From: Strobilurus pachycystidiatus
Lineage: Eukaryota; Basidiomycota; Agaricomycetes; Agaricales; Physalacriaceae
Length of the DNA stretch: 64,000 nt
Assembly (NCBI GenBank): GCA_019915135.1
Contig: JAHLMK010000001.1
Span: 930,001-994,000, forward strand
Direction of reading: 5' to 3'
In this document: positions 44,836 through 56,741 of the stretch, one piece after another
Position numbering within the stretch: the first letter of the stretch is position 1
Layout of the letters: every line of letters starts with the position of its first letter
Made by a program: the position numbers and the translations under genes
The notes under the pieces: model-generated
The model's input: the letters and a program-made list of their open reading frames with translations, nothing else
The model's database searches: none
What the model was told of the DNA's origin: nothing

Positions 44836-47034
44836 TGGATTCCCATATTCCAAGGCATCCTATAGGAATCATTGGCTCTGGTGCTGCTGGACTCATCACT
44901 GCTCACATTTTGATAGGCGATGGCTTTGATGTCCAGGTAATCACGCGCGACAAATCTCCTGGAGGGGTCTGGTGTACCGAGCGAGTCTACGACGGTCTGA
45001 CGATCAATAAGTAGCATATCTCATCTAACCTTTTGAGGGGTGACTGACATGGACCTTCAGTGTACACGGGGAGTTCAGATTCTCCTCGATGGCAATGCCT
45101 TCACCAGTCGACTCCTCGAGAACTGGTGGTCGTCTGACTGGTCACGACATGAGGCGATACATGCAGAATTTTGCGGACCGCTTTCTGCCTGATGTCATAT
45201 CGTACGAAACAGAAGTGCTACAAATCAGGCGTTCGGACGATGGCAAATCCTGGGACGTGCTTGTTCAGAAGATCGACTCCACTCAAACTGTCCTGACATT
45301 CTCGCGCATCGTTTTGTGCTCCGGAGTGGGTGTTCTCTGCTGTCGAGTGACTAGTGCCCATATTCACCACAGGGATGTGATAAACCATGGATACCAAACC
45401 ACCTTTCGGCTACTGCTGCGATGGCAGCTGGTTTTGCGGGCCCAATCATCCACGCCAAACTCTTTGGGCAAGCCCTTGATGAACTTCTAGCCAAAGTTCC
45501 TCCCGCTTTGCCTGATTCTGAACATTTGCGACGTGTGGTTGTTGTCGGAGGCGGAAAATCAGCACAAGAGTACGTTGGTACTAGGCCTTGAACCTTCAGC
45601 AGGACAAAAATGCCAACTTCAGACAGCGCTGCAGCATGTCTTGCAAACCAGAACAGGAATGTAGCTTTATTGTCTTCGAGACAGCGGATGGGTTTCTGGC
45701 GGCGTCGCGGCCACTCCCTGATTTCATAAGAAGAAGCAGGTGAGCAGGCAGCCTGTAGGTGATGTCGATATATCAGAACTGACTGATCTGACGAGGTTTC
45801 TGTCAATACTATCCCCGACGATAGAGCTACGTACACGCCTTGAGCAAGTTCCTGCGCTTTCCTATGCGCTGAAGCCTGACCTCTACTGTATGCCTTAGAC
45901 GATTTCTTCATACAACCTGGCTTGGAAGCAAACTGGTGCACGCATTCTGGAGCTTTCTCCAGCACGACGCCGTCAGTGCTGGGCTTTCCTTTTGTAATAG
46001 CGACTCACAGTCTGTTCAGTACCGTGCATTCGAGTTGCCTGTCTGGTCGCCTCTCCGACGAACACATTCTCTGTTCTGGAGCGCACGCGTTAGCGACGAG
46101 GGCGTCAAACGAGACGACAGCTTTTTCTCCCTTGTGAATGCCGGCAAAATTGAGCTCATCTCCCCGGCAAGAGTGACAGGCTTTGCGCCTGATGGCAAAG
46201 GCGTTACTATCAACAACGGGACCGTTCTGGACGCCGACGCTATCATATTGGCAACTGGATATTCTTCTTCGTGGAGTGATTTGTTTGATGGTAGGTAACA
46301 ATATCGCCTGGAGCTTGGTACCAAGTACCTGATTCTTGTTAAACAGACACGACAGCAGAAGCGCTAGGTATCGAACGGCATCCTCCACTTGGGACCCTGA
46401 CATTAGACGAATGGAAGTACACGTCGCTAGAACATCCGCCGCCTGCACATCCAGATCAGGACCAATGGTCATCGTCCATATACAGAGGAATCGTTCCTGC
46501 CAAAAACATCTTGAACGGAGACTTTGCCGTCAACGGTGCAGTGGTCGGTCCGCTCACTGTGATCCTTACGTCCAGGCAATTTAATTGATACGTTATCACC
46601 AGTTTACAACCAATAACGGCTATGCGTACGAAGTCACTGCGCATTGGATATCAGCTTATTTCAGACACGAGCTGCGACGTGTACCTTCAGCGCCCGAGGA
46701 AGCATTACTTGAGGCAGAGCGCAACGGGCGATGGATGCGCAGGCGCTATCCTGATCAGCTTCTGTGGCTAAACGAGAGTTACAGCGCCGACATCGAATTC
46801 TTCTCGTAATCATCTTTCCCAGTGCAGGCTCATGATACTGACCTCAAGCTTAGATGGCCTCAGTATGTCGATACACTCCTCGAGGACATGGGTTGTCGTT
46901 CCATGCGAAGTGGCGGAAATTGGTTTACTTGGCCCTTCAAGGTGATTGACCTTCGAGAGATTGAAAACCTGGCCAAAGAACGAGGTGAATTACACAAACA
47001 TACTGCAGCGACCCAAGACAAAATATCAATGTAA
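44836..47034 (+). CDS. FAD-dependent monooxygenase (FMO-like)
   Basis: The start MDSHIPRHPIGIIGSGAAGL gives the FAD Rossmann motif (GxGxxG). GGVWCTE, the second Rossmann motif VVVVGGGKSAQ (NADPH) and LDADAIILATGYSSSW (conserved ATGY) follow, then RGIVPAKNILN and NGYAYEVTAHWISAYFRHEL. This is the flavin-containing monooxygenase group, acting on N, S or ketone substrates in the cytosol. One intron (between RTRLE and RFLHTTWLGSKL) uses a GC donor, GCAAGT, and is needed to keep frame. After SAQ the family-like reading DAAACLANQNRNV breaks frame by one base near 45660; using the acceptor four bases upstream (45622) keeps the frame but replaces about 16 residues. The gene is convergent with the next one, only 13 bp apart. 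Confidence 0.78.
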
Positions 47035-47047
47035 TGTGCTTGATTTA

Positions 47048-47922
47048 CTACGTACTCTTCGTATCCACAGATGACTGTCCCTTCAACTCCTTAATCAACA
47101 CTTGCATTCTCGTGTTAGGGAATGTGTTTTCCTCCTTCCATCGACCCTTCGCTAGTTCCAGCGTAAAGGTACCGAAATCTTCCATGGGCGTGTAGAGTTT
47201 TGGTGTTAGCGTACGGAAGACAGGCGCCGCAAGAGTGTCCAGAGTTCGGGCTACACGTCCACGCGCGTTCATTCTGTCTATCGGATTTGATGGGAAGAAA
47301 TACCCAGGCCGAAAGATGGACGCCTTAATGTTCGACTCAGCGGGAAGCGTTGTCAAGAACTTCTCCGTAGCACCCTGTTAATGAACGCCATTAGTGGGAT
47401 GTGAACCTGAAAACGCTCTTGATAGGCTCACCTTGATGCGACCGAACATTTGGAGATTCTTCTTCTCTGGGTCTGCGCCTTCTCCTGAGACGAAGATGAA
47501 GCGGAATGGAGACGCAGTCTGAGACCCGGCGATGCCACCTTCCCTGAGCGCGTGGATGGCGGACACGGTGTAGTCGTATGTTATACGCGTGTAATCCTTC
47601 TCCGACATGCCCAAGGACGAGCAGCCAAGCGCCCAGATACACGCATCATGCTCGGCGAGCTTCTTCTGGACGTCGGCTGGGTACTTTTCGAAATCTGAGA
47701 GGACGACAACGTCCGTAGGCTTGCTATCAGAGGGCACAGGCAGCCAGGAAGGCAGGGGGCGCCTCGAGAGGATGGTTATCTTGGTAACGTCTGGATCGGC
47801 TAGAGCGGAACGCAGGATTTGGCTACCAGCTAGGTACGAACACAGTGTCAGAGCGAGAAAACAAGTGGACAGTGTTTTAGAGACTCGCCTGCCCCGGTCG
47901 CGCCGGTAAGAATGAGCTTCAT
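47048..47922 (-). CDS. NAD(P)-binding Rossmann protein (atypical SDR)
   Basis: Three minus-strand exons (47922-47889, 47829-47432, 47374-47048) give 252 residues. The start MKLILTGATGAAGSQILRSA is the glycine-rich NAD(P)-binding motif; it is split by an intron whose donor is GC (GCGAGT) rather than GT. Further features are ITILSRRPLPSWLP, DACIWALGCSSLGMSEKDY, FRFIFVSGEGADP and IFRPGYFFPS. The length and layout resemble HTATIP2/YLR290-like atypical short-chain dehydrogenases without the YxxxK pair, so a catalytic role is uncertain. TATATAAG about 40 bp upstream of the start is a likely TATA box. Confidence 0.85.
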
Positions 47923-47962
47923 AATGGTGATGGCAAGAGTGAAGTAATGTCATGAACCCTTA

Positions 47963-47970
47963 CTTATATA
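47963..47970 (-). promoter_or_regulatory. Probable TATA box of the NAD(P)-binding protein gene
   Basis: On the minus strand this reads TATATAAG, 41-48 bp upstream of the ATG at 47922. Confidence 0.5.
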
Positions 47971-49152
47971 CCAGCGACGACCCACTCAACTCCGGCGAAT
48001 GCGGACCCACCTGGATCCATAGGCACGCGTCGGCTCGGCATCGGCAGGACGGTTCTTGACTTCCCAATTCAACTCAATTGCTCCGTCACCATTGCTCCGT
48101 ACTAGCCGCCGGGCATGCACGGCTGCGCGCCCTACGTACTCAAGGATTCGCGGGATCTGTGGGACACCCTGGAGAATACGTACCCGAACCGCCTCACCAA
48201 GTCTGCTCCATTCGCTACTTTCTAGAGTGCGGACAGCCGCAATCGGTCGAGCTCGGCTGTTTGCCCGGACGAGCAGCATTCAACGACTCACGAGGTCAGC
48301 ACGTCTGACAGCCGTTGATCTGGGACACCATTGCACCGCGTTGACCACCAAAATCAGCTCGCTCAGCATCCGATAGTAGGCGTGTTTTGCATTGCGCGTG
48401 CATCACACAGATCCATATGGACAGTGAGAATAGGACCCAACGCTAGACTCGAATCAATCGGCCATCCCTGTGACTTCGCGAAACTCGGCGATCCTGGCGA
48501 GTTGAACCCACCAAAAGGACGAATGCGATACACGTCTTCGTGAGGTACGTGAGCCATCGGGATCTCCCTTCATGTAGTTGAGGTGGACAGAATACGCACA
48601 GGTCTTATCTTCACAAGTCACTTGTTGCGTTAGTGGCTCAGGCAGGCCCAGGGAGAAGACATACCAGAAGTCCATGTTTCGTCTTCAACGCCCCAACGCT
48701 TCAGCACGCTACTGTCAAATCTCAGCTCCAATTTGGCTCCACTGTCTTTGTCTTTAAGACTCTATATTCTTCGCGTAGTCAACAACTGCACCTATGACCG
48801 TACTCAAATGATCGCCTGGTCAACTCGTATGCTGTCGGCTGTCCACCGTCACAGACACAATAGCGCCAATGCCTGGTGTGTGGAATCTGCATCGCACCTA
48901 ACTAAAAGTTCCCCGCCGTGTCCACGATTCCCCCACACAGCTTTCGGTCAGCCCACACGATGAGTTGACAGGAAATGAATGCAACGTCGCCTGAGCCATT
49001 TGCGGCCACATCAACATCGCGCCCACCTCCGCGTTTCCCCTTGCCGAGTGTCAGCAGTAGAACCGAACACGACGCTCTCAGCCATCTCTGTGACCGAAAT
49101 GTGGACACACAACGCGAGATCCGACGAGCGAAGATGCCCGACTGCCAGTTGC

Positions 49153-49160
49153 TATAAAAG
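49153..49160 (+). promoter_or_regulatory. TATA box of the alcohol dehydrogenase gene
   Basis: TATAAAAG lies 75-82 bp upstream of the ATG at 49235, leaving room for a 40-50-nt leader. Confidence 0.55.
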
Positions 49161-49234
49161 AGGGCCGTATGGTCTTCCCGTCCAGACAAGAACTATCAAG
49201 GCCACTCAAGCCTGACTCAATCGACATATTTGCT

Positions 49235-50704
49235 ATGATTCCCACTACGATGTTTGCTGCCTCTTACACAGGTGGAGACCAGGACTTGGTCATCGACAAG
49301 AAACACCCTGTGCCCGACCCCAAGAAGGGCGAAGTCTTGATCAAAGTTGCTGCTAGTGGTGGTCCGTAACCCTGTTTCTGCTCTTACCAACTATGCTCAT
49401 TCCTATACTCTGCTTCTCAGTGTGCCACTCCGACGTCGCCTACCTTTCTGGTGCGGCCGAGGATCCGCGCACTTTCATCATGGGCCACGAATTTTGTGGT
49501 AGACCGGTCAAGTACCTCGCGTCCTCAGTGCTGCCGCATGAACCCAAATAATGATTTAACATTACAGGCTCGGAGAGGGCGTCGACCCCAATAAGGCGCA
49601 ACTTGGGAAGCTGTACTGCATCCCCACGATCACACCATGCGTTCACGGTATAATGGGGATGCCCGCCATCTTCAATGTTGAAGGAATCGGCCGTGATGGC
49701 GGTTATGCGGACTATGTCGCCGTGGCCCAGGACCAGCTTGTTCCCGTTGTATGTATCATTCAATTCATCGTGACAAAGAGGATGTCTAATCGTCTCTTCA
49801 GCCTGACGGTGTCTCTGAAGGCGCAGCTGCTATCGCAGCGGATGCAGGAACAACTGCGTATAACGCTGTGTATAACGTCGCTGGTGTACGTCAAGTTGGC
49901 AGTACTCTCTCTTTATAGCTGGTCTTGATACGCGACACCGTCTAGATCAAAGAAGGAACGAAGTTCACAGTGCTCATGTTCGGAATCGGTGGTCTCGGCC
50001 ACCTGGGACTTCAATACGCTAAGCACTACGGTGCAACTGGTATGCTTCTGGCGACACTCATAGACTCTACTGATGTGCCTCCAGTTTATGCTGTGGACAT
50101 CAAGCCAGAGGCGCGCAAGCTTGCTCTCGAACTCGGCGCGGACAAGGTGTATGACCTTGTGACGCTCAAGGATGAACTCGATAGCCAGAAATTGACGGTG
50201 GATATCACTATTGATTTCGTCGCCACCAGTCAGAGTACGTCTTTCTTCTGGCTTTTGTATCGACCACATTTTCAAGGTCAATACAGCCTTCGAGTTTGCG
50301 GCCTCCGCTCTTCGTGGAAACGGCGCCAAATTCCCTGTGGATGCGAAGGCCGTATTGGTAGCCGCTGCAATCTTTTCTCCTTATCGTCTACTCACACGGT
50401 GCAGATTGGCGTCTCGGAAGAGATCCTGAGCTTCAGCTCAGTAGACTTTATCTCTCATGGTATTTCCGGTATGTCTTACATTAATACGTGCTTCAGACAC
50501 TCACATGTTATCTGTCGTTAAGTCCTCACCGGTCTCGTTGGCCCGCGTAGCTCGACGGTTGCTTCTCTGGATCTGTTTGCCAAAAAGGCCGTCCGTGCTC
50601 ATTTCAACACCGAGCCTTTGGATAAGGTGCAAGAGGTGATTGACAAGCTTAGGGCTTATAATGTCACTGGCCGCACCGTTTTGATTCCCCAGCACGCCAA
50701 TTGA
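49235..50704 (+). CDS. Zinc-type alcohol dehydrogenase
   Basis: About nine exons encode an MDR-family dehydrogenase. The GroES-like domain carries VCHSDVAYLSG (catalytic-zinc Cys) and FIMGHEFCG (His-Glu). The Rossmann domain has MFGIGGLGHLGLQYAKHYGA (GxGGLG) and VYAVDIKPEARKLALELGAD. The C-terminus is DKVQEVIDKLRAYNVTGRTV. The usual four-cysteine structural-zinc lobe is not recognisable, and the third catalytic ligand position reads AADAGTTAYNAV, with Asp rather than Cys. It should oxidise an alcohol or reduce an aldehyde with NAD(P); the substrate is unknown. Several donors are weak (GTACCT, GTAGCC) but required by frame. A second in-frame ATG at 49250 is possible. Confidence 0.88.
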
Positions 50705-51274
50705 ATGTGATATGCGATATCTGATTACATACTGGACGTTGTACGAACATGAGAACAGAGAACAGAGAACGTTGCCCATATGTTTGCTTGAGTTACAGTT
50801 TAGTTTCCGGAAATTGTATGCGCCATGTCTTCGTATCTCTCTCTGTCTCTCCGAAGGCCAGAACTCCGAAGGTTATTTCCTGATTCAGTCTTGAGCGTCG
50901 TTACGGGGTGTAATAAACGAGCAAAATGTTTAGATGAATCGTTCATACTATACACTTCCTGAACTCCCTCGCTGTATCATCTACAGTCTACATACTGTGG
51001 TGGCGTCTTCCTAGCAATTCAAGACTATCAACCTACGTTTGCCGACTCTCTCAGGAGTAAGTATCACGAGCATCCGAATTTCCGCCTGTTTTCTACAGCC
51101 AGTCCGACTTCGTCTGGTATAGGCTGAATTCAGTGTCAAATAACCAAGTGCCATGATAACTGGTGCATACGACTTTCCAGCCATCTTTATACTTTCAAAG
51201 TTCGAACTAGGATTTCGATGGAAGGAATCCCTTGAACTACTAATACACTACAAACCTACTGATACATAGAGTAT
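50705..51274. other. Convergent intergenic spacer
   Basis: About 570 bp between the ADH and CE1 esterase 3' ends; no coding or repeat signal was recognised. Confidence 0.5.
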
Positions 51275-52546
51275 TTACTTATCAAGACCGAACCATTGTA
51301 TTGCTTGAGTGGCCTGTACATGAATATCGTGCGTTACTCCTGAAGCAAGAATTCCTTCAACGTTCGGACCGTAGTCTGACTTGGTCCATCCAGAAAGCGG
51401 CCAGTTCTGTGTGACGAGCGTAGCAGTCTCGCTGACACCAAAGACATTAGTCCATTCCTTTATCTCCTCGTAAAAGTTCTGCGTGTACAGCGTGGTATCA
51501 GCCGTTCCGTGCCAAAGCTGCATCTTCGGGCGGGTCCCGGTAAAACCAGGATACCCCTGGCGCACAAGATCGCCCCACTGCTGTCCCGTCTTGATCAGTT
51601 GGCCGTTGGCACACGCGCTGTTCCAAGAATCGGTGCCAGCGAAGCAAGCGTAGGGAACACCAGCAAAGGCCGAGCCGGCCTTGATCAGGTCGGGATACGC
51701 GCCTGCGAGGACGTTGGTCATCATCGCGCCAGATGAGACGCCGGTGGAGAAGACTTTGCTCGTATCGACACTGAACTGCTGGATGAGGTACCTCAAGCCG
51801 CTGGCGATCCCAAGGGAGTCACCGCCAGCGTCATGGGTGAGCGTGGCATTCGTGTGCACATCCCAGCATCCATCTGAGCCAGGTGCGTTTGGGTACAAGA
51901 CGATGAAGCCATACTGGTTGGCAAGCTGTGCAAAGCTCGACCCCGAATAAAAGGCCTGCGCCGTACCTTGTCATCGGCAGTGGTGAGAGAGAAGAAGGGT
52001 ATGTCTGGGGGAGGTTCACTTACCATGACAAGCGTGAACGGCCGCAAGCAGGCCAGGGCTGGTCTTGAGGTTCTGGGGCACGTAGACATAATTCTGAATA
52101 CTGGTAGGGTTGCTTCCAAAGTTGGTGATCTGTACAGTTCGTCGCAAAAGAGGATGAGAGGCAGAGTGATTTGGTCAATACCTGTGTCAAAACACCCCGT
52201 GGAATATTTGTGGGCCCAGTGCCAGTCGCTGTCGTAGTACCAGTGCTTGTGGCGACTGTAGTTGACGCGTTAGGCTGACATCTGGAGGAAAAGAGTTGGA
52301 GCAGAAGTCATTAGTTCGAGGCGAGCTACCACCTACTGGTAATAATAATCATTCAGGATTACGCAGATGTTACCGGCATCGCATACGGTTGAACCTGTAT
52401 ATCCGATGCCCTTGAGCAACAAGTCAGCATCACATTTCTGTTAGAAGAAGCGTGCTCAAACTTACGCCGCATTGACCCCATACCGACACACCGACGACAC
52501 CTCTCGTCAGAGTGGCAAGGAAAGCAAAGGCTAATGATTGCTTCAT
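51275..52546 (-). CDS. Secreted CBM1-CE1 esterase (acetyl xylan / feruloyl esterase type)
   Basis: Five minus-strand exons start at 52546 with a signal peptide (MKQSLAFAFLATLTRGVVG). An N-terminal fungal cellulose-binding module CBM1 follows: VWGQCGGIGYTGSTVC, then CVILNDYYYQC, with the cysteines and aromatic residues of the family. A Ser/Thr linker (STTVATSTGTTTATGTG) leads to the catalytic domain: NYVYVPQNLKTSPGLLAAVH, GFIVLYPNAPGSDGCWDV, the nucleophile STGVSSGAMMTNVLAG (GxSxG), LWHGTADTTLY (Asp) and GVTHDIHVQATQAIQWF (His). This is the CE1/PHB-depolymerase-like fold that releases acetyl or feruloyl groups from xylan outside the cell. The CBM links it to plant cell wall decay. All junctions are in frame. 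Confidence 0.92.
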
Positions 52547-53236
52547 TTGTCGAGAGAATCGTCAACCTTGCTTTTCTGGTTTATATCTCATTCAACCGGA
52601 GATTTATGCCACTTCGGATGCCAGGTCCATTGCAGACACTTGGCAGGACGCCTTGCATATGACCACGAGTTACTCCGAGAGTTGAGTGAGCCGGTCAACT
52701 CAGCACTCTGAGGCCGCCTGAGGAAGTGCATTTGAGTGTGATCTAGAGAGTACTGTCCCGCGTGTTTCTTCATGAGTCCCGTATAGACACTTTCCAGAGA
52801 AGACAGAAATGAAGTCCGTTCCGAAAAAGCATGCGATGATCAAAGACAGCCTTTGGTGGCCAGGCGTCCGATGCGCTTGGCGCTGTCAGCGCTGCAATCT
52901 CGGCATATGTGTTCTATATAACGAGCTCTTCCTGCGAGCGAGGATGCAGCGCTGTGGCCACAGCGATAGGTCACAAGAGCGCATTCAGTGATGGAGGCCG
53001 GAAGCAGCTACTGGCATCGGCCTGTCGGCATCCAAGTTAGGGTCGATGTTTGCTTGGTCTTGGTTGGTCCTGGGTTGGTCTAATTGTGGACGCGTTTCGG
53101 CTTCCACCACCAGGTCCTCGGGCGCGCCTTTTCTATTTGGACATCTCAGCGAGCGCAGGCGACGCCACACCGACCTTGCACCGCGACCACCACCATCTCC
53201 TTCTCCTCCAGCACCACGACGCGAAGACAGCCTCCC
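52547..53236. other. Divergent promoter region
   Basis: About 690 bp between the CE1 esterase and the arrestin-like gene. It includes the TATA element at 52580-52585; no other gene was recognised. Confidence 0.5.
52580..52585 (-). promoter_or_regulatory. TATA box of the CE1 esterase gene
   Basis: TATAAA on the minus strand, 34-39 bp upstream of the ATG at 52546. Confidence 0.55.
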
Positions 53237-56200
53237 ATGAGCATCAGGACTCCGTCGCGGTATGCGCGGTCGCGTAGCCCCAGCGAGACAGCGGGACGGC
53301 GGACACCGCTCACCAGCCCGCCAGCATCGATCTCCGCCTACTCCGCGACGATCAACGGATTCCAGCCGCAGAAGTTAAATATCGTGACGCGGGTGGCCAT
53401 CGAGGGCAAGGCAAAAAAGGACAGGGACTCTGTGCCTATAAAGATGTACCTCAGGGTGCGACATCCCCTGCCTCTCGTCTGCCATCTCTGAACGCGTCAA
53501 CCAGATGTCTTTGCCCGTCGACACCGTAGAACCTGGCACGACCATCCCTCTGTTTCCTGGTACGCCCAACTATGCTACTTCACACCACTGGTCATGTCTT
53601 GAATTGAACTTGTATAGAGGACAACATCAAGGTCGTCTCCTCACAAGTACACCCACTCGATAACACGTCCGCGCCGTATAACTTTTCCTCCGCCGCTGCC
53701 CCGCTTCTACATAACGCTGCAAAGGCTCTCAATCTGCCTTCGCGCACAGCGAGGACTTTCACTGAAGCCTTTGACTTGACACCGGCCATCGCTTCCTCCT
53801 CGGTCACCTCTAGTCGCGTCTCAACCAAGTCTAGTGCCTCTAGCAGCACGGACACTTCGGGTATAGTCGACGAAAAGTACACCGGTCACATCCTCGTCAG
53901 CGGGTATCAGGTCTCTTACGTTGTACCCAAATACTTTCCATCCCAATTCGCAGACCTACCCTCCAGAATCCAGTTTGGAAGTAACCGACGCATGTCGGTG
54001 GGAGAGCGAAATCACGTCCAGTTCATGGCCGCAATCGATATCCTGGTTCCGTACGTCTCACGTCCGCCCAAGGCCCCATTTCTTGTATGTTATATTCAAG
54101 GCTGAGATACGAGCACGGAAGACTCACCTGGTTCAATCAGCTCTCCATTCCCACTCCACGGTGTCTGAGCAACAATATAAAGCTACGAATATTTCCTCCC
54201 CGCGATGGATCGTCATCCTCCGCTTCGTTATCCGACGACGACGCTGGGTCCTGGGATCTCACCTCAGATCCACATGTCACTCGTGCGTCCTCGCGATCCT
54301 CGCGCACCCATTCGATACAGAACTTCGCCGACGACGAGTCGAGTGATTCTTCTACAGCGGGCTTCACAGAGGGATGTGGCATCCAGGGAACGTTTCCCAG
54401 CGCTGAGCGAATCCGTGTCAGATGGGCGAAGCCCAAGTTTCCCGTCAATAGCGATGGGCGAGGGCGCGTGGGTGTGAGAGAGGTCAAGGGCGATATGACA
54501 TGCACCATTAGAGGCAAGATGAGAGATCCCGATCCTCAGAGGAGTGGTCTCGACGGGATTATCATGGACGTCGACTACAAGGGGACATGCAAAGGCGTTT
54601 GGTTCGACGGGGTAGCGACTCTGCTTGGAATGGAAGTCGGCCTCATAGCAAAAGGTTCTGAGGCTTCTTGGTCACCGGCTCGACCATGGGTTGGGACGTT
54701 ACTGGAGGCAACGGCTACACCGGGTTTGATTCTGGAGCGTCCTTACAGTCTCGATCTCTCGGCGAACGCCATGATTCATTTGATGCAAGCTCACCTTTGT
54801 CAATGGCATATCCTTCGCGAGACATCTCTCAGACGCCATCCACATCATCATCAACGTCTTCGTTACTACGCGCACCACTCCCCAATCAGCATGTTGGAGA
54901 CTATTCCTTCGAGGGCTCGTCATCCTCGGTTTCTACACTACCGTCAGTTGGAGCGTCTGTAGACAATCTATCACAGTCCGAGAATATGGCTCCCCCATCT
55001 CCAGGTCAGCCTATCACGATTCATATCAACATGAATGAACTTCTGCCCCCTGCGCACAACATCTTTACGTTCTCCATATCTGGCTCTATCTTGATTGTTC
55101 CCAAACCTACGCGACGGCAACCAAACGGACCGTCGTCATCTCCACCGGGATCCATAGAAGACGCAGCGTCCGACCCAGACCCCATCGTCCTACCCGAATT
55201 CACTGTCTTCGTCGCAGACAATTCGACGACTGCGACCGTCGTACGTAACGCAGTGGACGAAGGGACCGTGAGCATCGAGGTATACAACTCTGTTGGCGAT
55301 TATCGCCGTGATCCACAAGTGCGAAAGACTGTATTGCAGAAGGGCGCACATACAAAATGTGGAGCAGAGGGAGGCCGCATCGCGTTCCGTACCTTGGCGT
55401 CTCCGACTGTCAATGGCCTCGTTTCCTCCCGGGACGCACCAGAACGCCGAGCAACACTGGAGTTGCCGGAATGCCATCGACTGCTGCCCTCGTGAAAGCG
55501 CTCTCGAACGTCAAAGTGCCCATACGGAGCGGACCATCTCTTATTCCCTATGTCAACGCAGTTGTCACTCCCCTCACCACGCGGGGCAGCCTCGTTCCGA
55601 ACACGTACGCTGTGAGGGTTACGCTACCTACAACCGACTCGGAATGGCTCGAGTTTGGACTTGGGTATCCGGAGAGTGACCTGCGGCAACCAAAGGTTGA
55701 CATCGCAAGCGTCAGTGTAGATGGCGTACCTGTGCGGTACGAGACTACTGCCGCGATGAACCCGATTCCCAGGGTGGGCAAGTGCGCTTCGAGCAGATGA
55801 GCGGAAAGGAGTGGATAAGCTGGGTGAAGGTGCAGTCTGGTGCGCTCGCGACTGGGACTGTTGTTGTCGACTATGTTGTCGAGGAACAGCCAGACGTGAA
55901 GGGCAAGAGGCGCGCCGGAAAGGGTGTCGAGTTTGATGTCTTCCTCCCCACGTTTGCCCTCCCTTTGGGAAAGCTCGAAGTTGTGATTGAGGACAACCCT
56001 GGTGAGTCTATTTCCCCAAATTCTTCGTATAGCCAACTCACCCTGCTTAGGTCTAATTGTCCGAACGGAAAAGACCAATTTGTCCTTTTCTGGCACAGGT
56101 GGACACCTACTACAATTCTCCATTCCTCAATTCTTCTATCCTCATCTGAACTTGTCGATATCGCCCAAGCACACCAACAAGTTCTCTCTCCAGAAATACG

Positions 56201-56691
56201 CCACCATAACCATCATCACCCTGCTGATCAGCATAATGGCCATGATCTACACGAAACTACCACCGGCAAGCGCCGATACCACGTACCCACTCTGGCAGGC
56301 AAACATCCCACTCGTAGGCCATGGCGGTGACGAGAAAAGTTACGACTTGTGGGGATGGCGGACACATGCATCTCCCAGCGAACACGAGCCAACTCAGCCA
56401 GTACTTGATGACACCCTAGTGACAACTGATATCCCACCAGTCGAGACTGCGTTGCCCTCGCCAGATGAGATATCACGGGAAAGGACAGTACCATTTCAGG
56501 AGTGGGCCCCATCGTCTTCGGTGGACGTATATCAATCACATCGCTCCGAAGCTCTACAGCGGTTGATGAACATGTCATGGGAGGATCTACAGCCAATAGC
56601 AACAGTCTCGTACGAGAAGTTGACAGCGACGGCCAAGTCGTTCTGGCAAATCTTCCGGTGGGTGTACCATTATCCTTTGCCGCCTCCTTGA
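53237..56691 (+). CDS. Arrestin-like N-terminus with C-terminal membrane anchor; several frame breaks
   Basis: The start MSIRTPSRYARSRSPSETAG is followed by an arrestin/LDB19-like region: LNIVTRVAIEGKAKKDRDSV, YTGHILVSGYQVSYVVPKYF, MAAIDILVPYVSRPPKAPF and LSIPTPRCLSNNIKLRIFPP. A Ser-rich part then leads to ITIHINMNELLPPAHNIFTF, KTVLQKGAHTKCGAEGGRI, WLEFGLGYPESDLRQPKVDI and FDVFLPTFALPLGKLEVVIE. Near the end is a single hydrophobic helix, YATITIITLLISIMAMIY, and an extracytosolic or cytosolic tail to TGA 56689-56691. Frame changes near 54680, 55420 and 55762 are not explained by clear introns, although the one near 55420 may be a 44-nt intron with a weak donor. It may be one large adaptor-like gene with assembly indels, a pseudogene, or two genes. 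Function unknown. Confidence 0.5.
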
Positions 56692-56741
56692 CGGAATGCG
56701 CACGGGAATTCGATATGTATATGTCATTGATTTATCTGTAT

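Larger units (their letters stand above)
47923..49234. other. Intergenic region with unresolved minus-strand frames
   Basis: About 1.3 kb between two divergent genes. On the minus strand, protein-like segments appear in different frames: AKLELRFDSSVLKRWGVEDE (about 48675-48740), EDVYRIRPFGGFNSPGSPSF (about 48480-48545) and VPQIPRILEYVGRAAVHARR (about 48090-48180). Exon borders between them could not be reconciled. This may be a decayed gene or one whose splicing I could not solve. No family was recognised. Confidence 0.35.

Noticed and set aside
45850..45905. Second apparent frameshift in the monooxygenase between RTRLE and RFLHTTW
   Set aside because: A GC-AG intron with the classic GCAAGT donor restores the frame and the expected motif exactly.
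53084..53236. N-terminal extension of the arrestin-like gene
   Set aside because: The frame is open upstream, but only from a TTG; the first ATG at 53237 is the better start.
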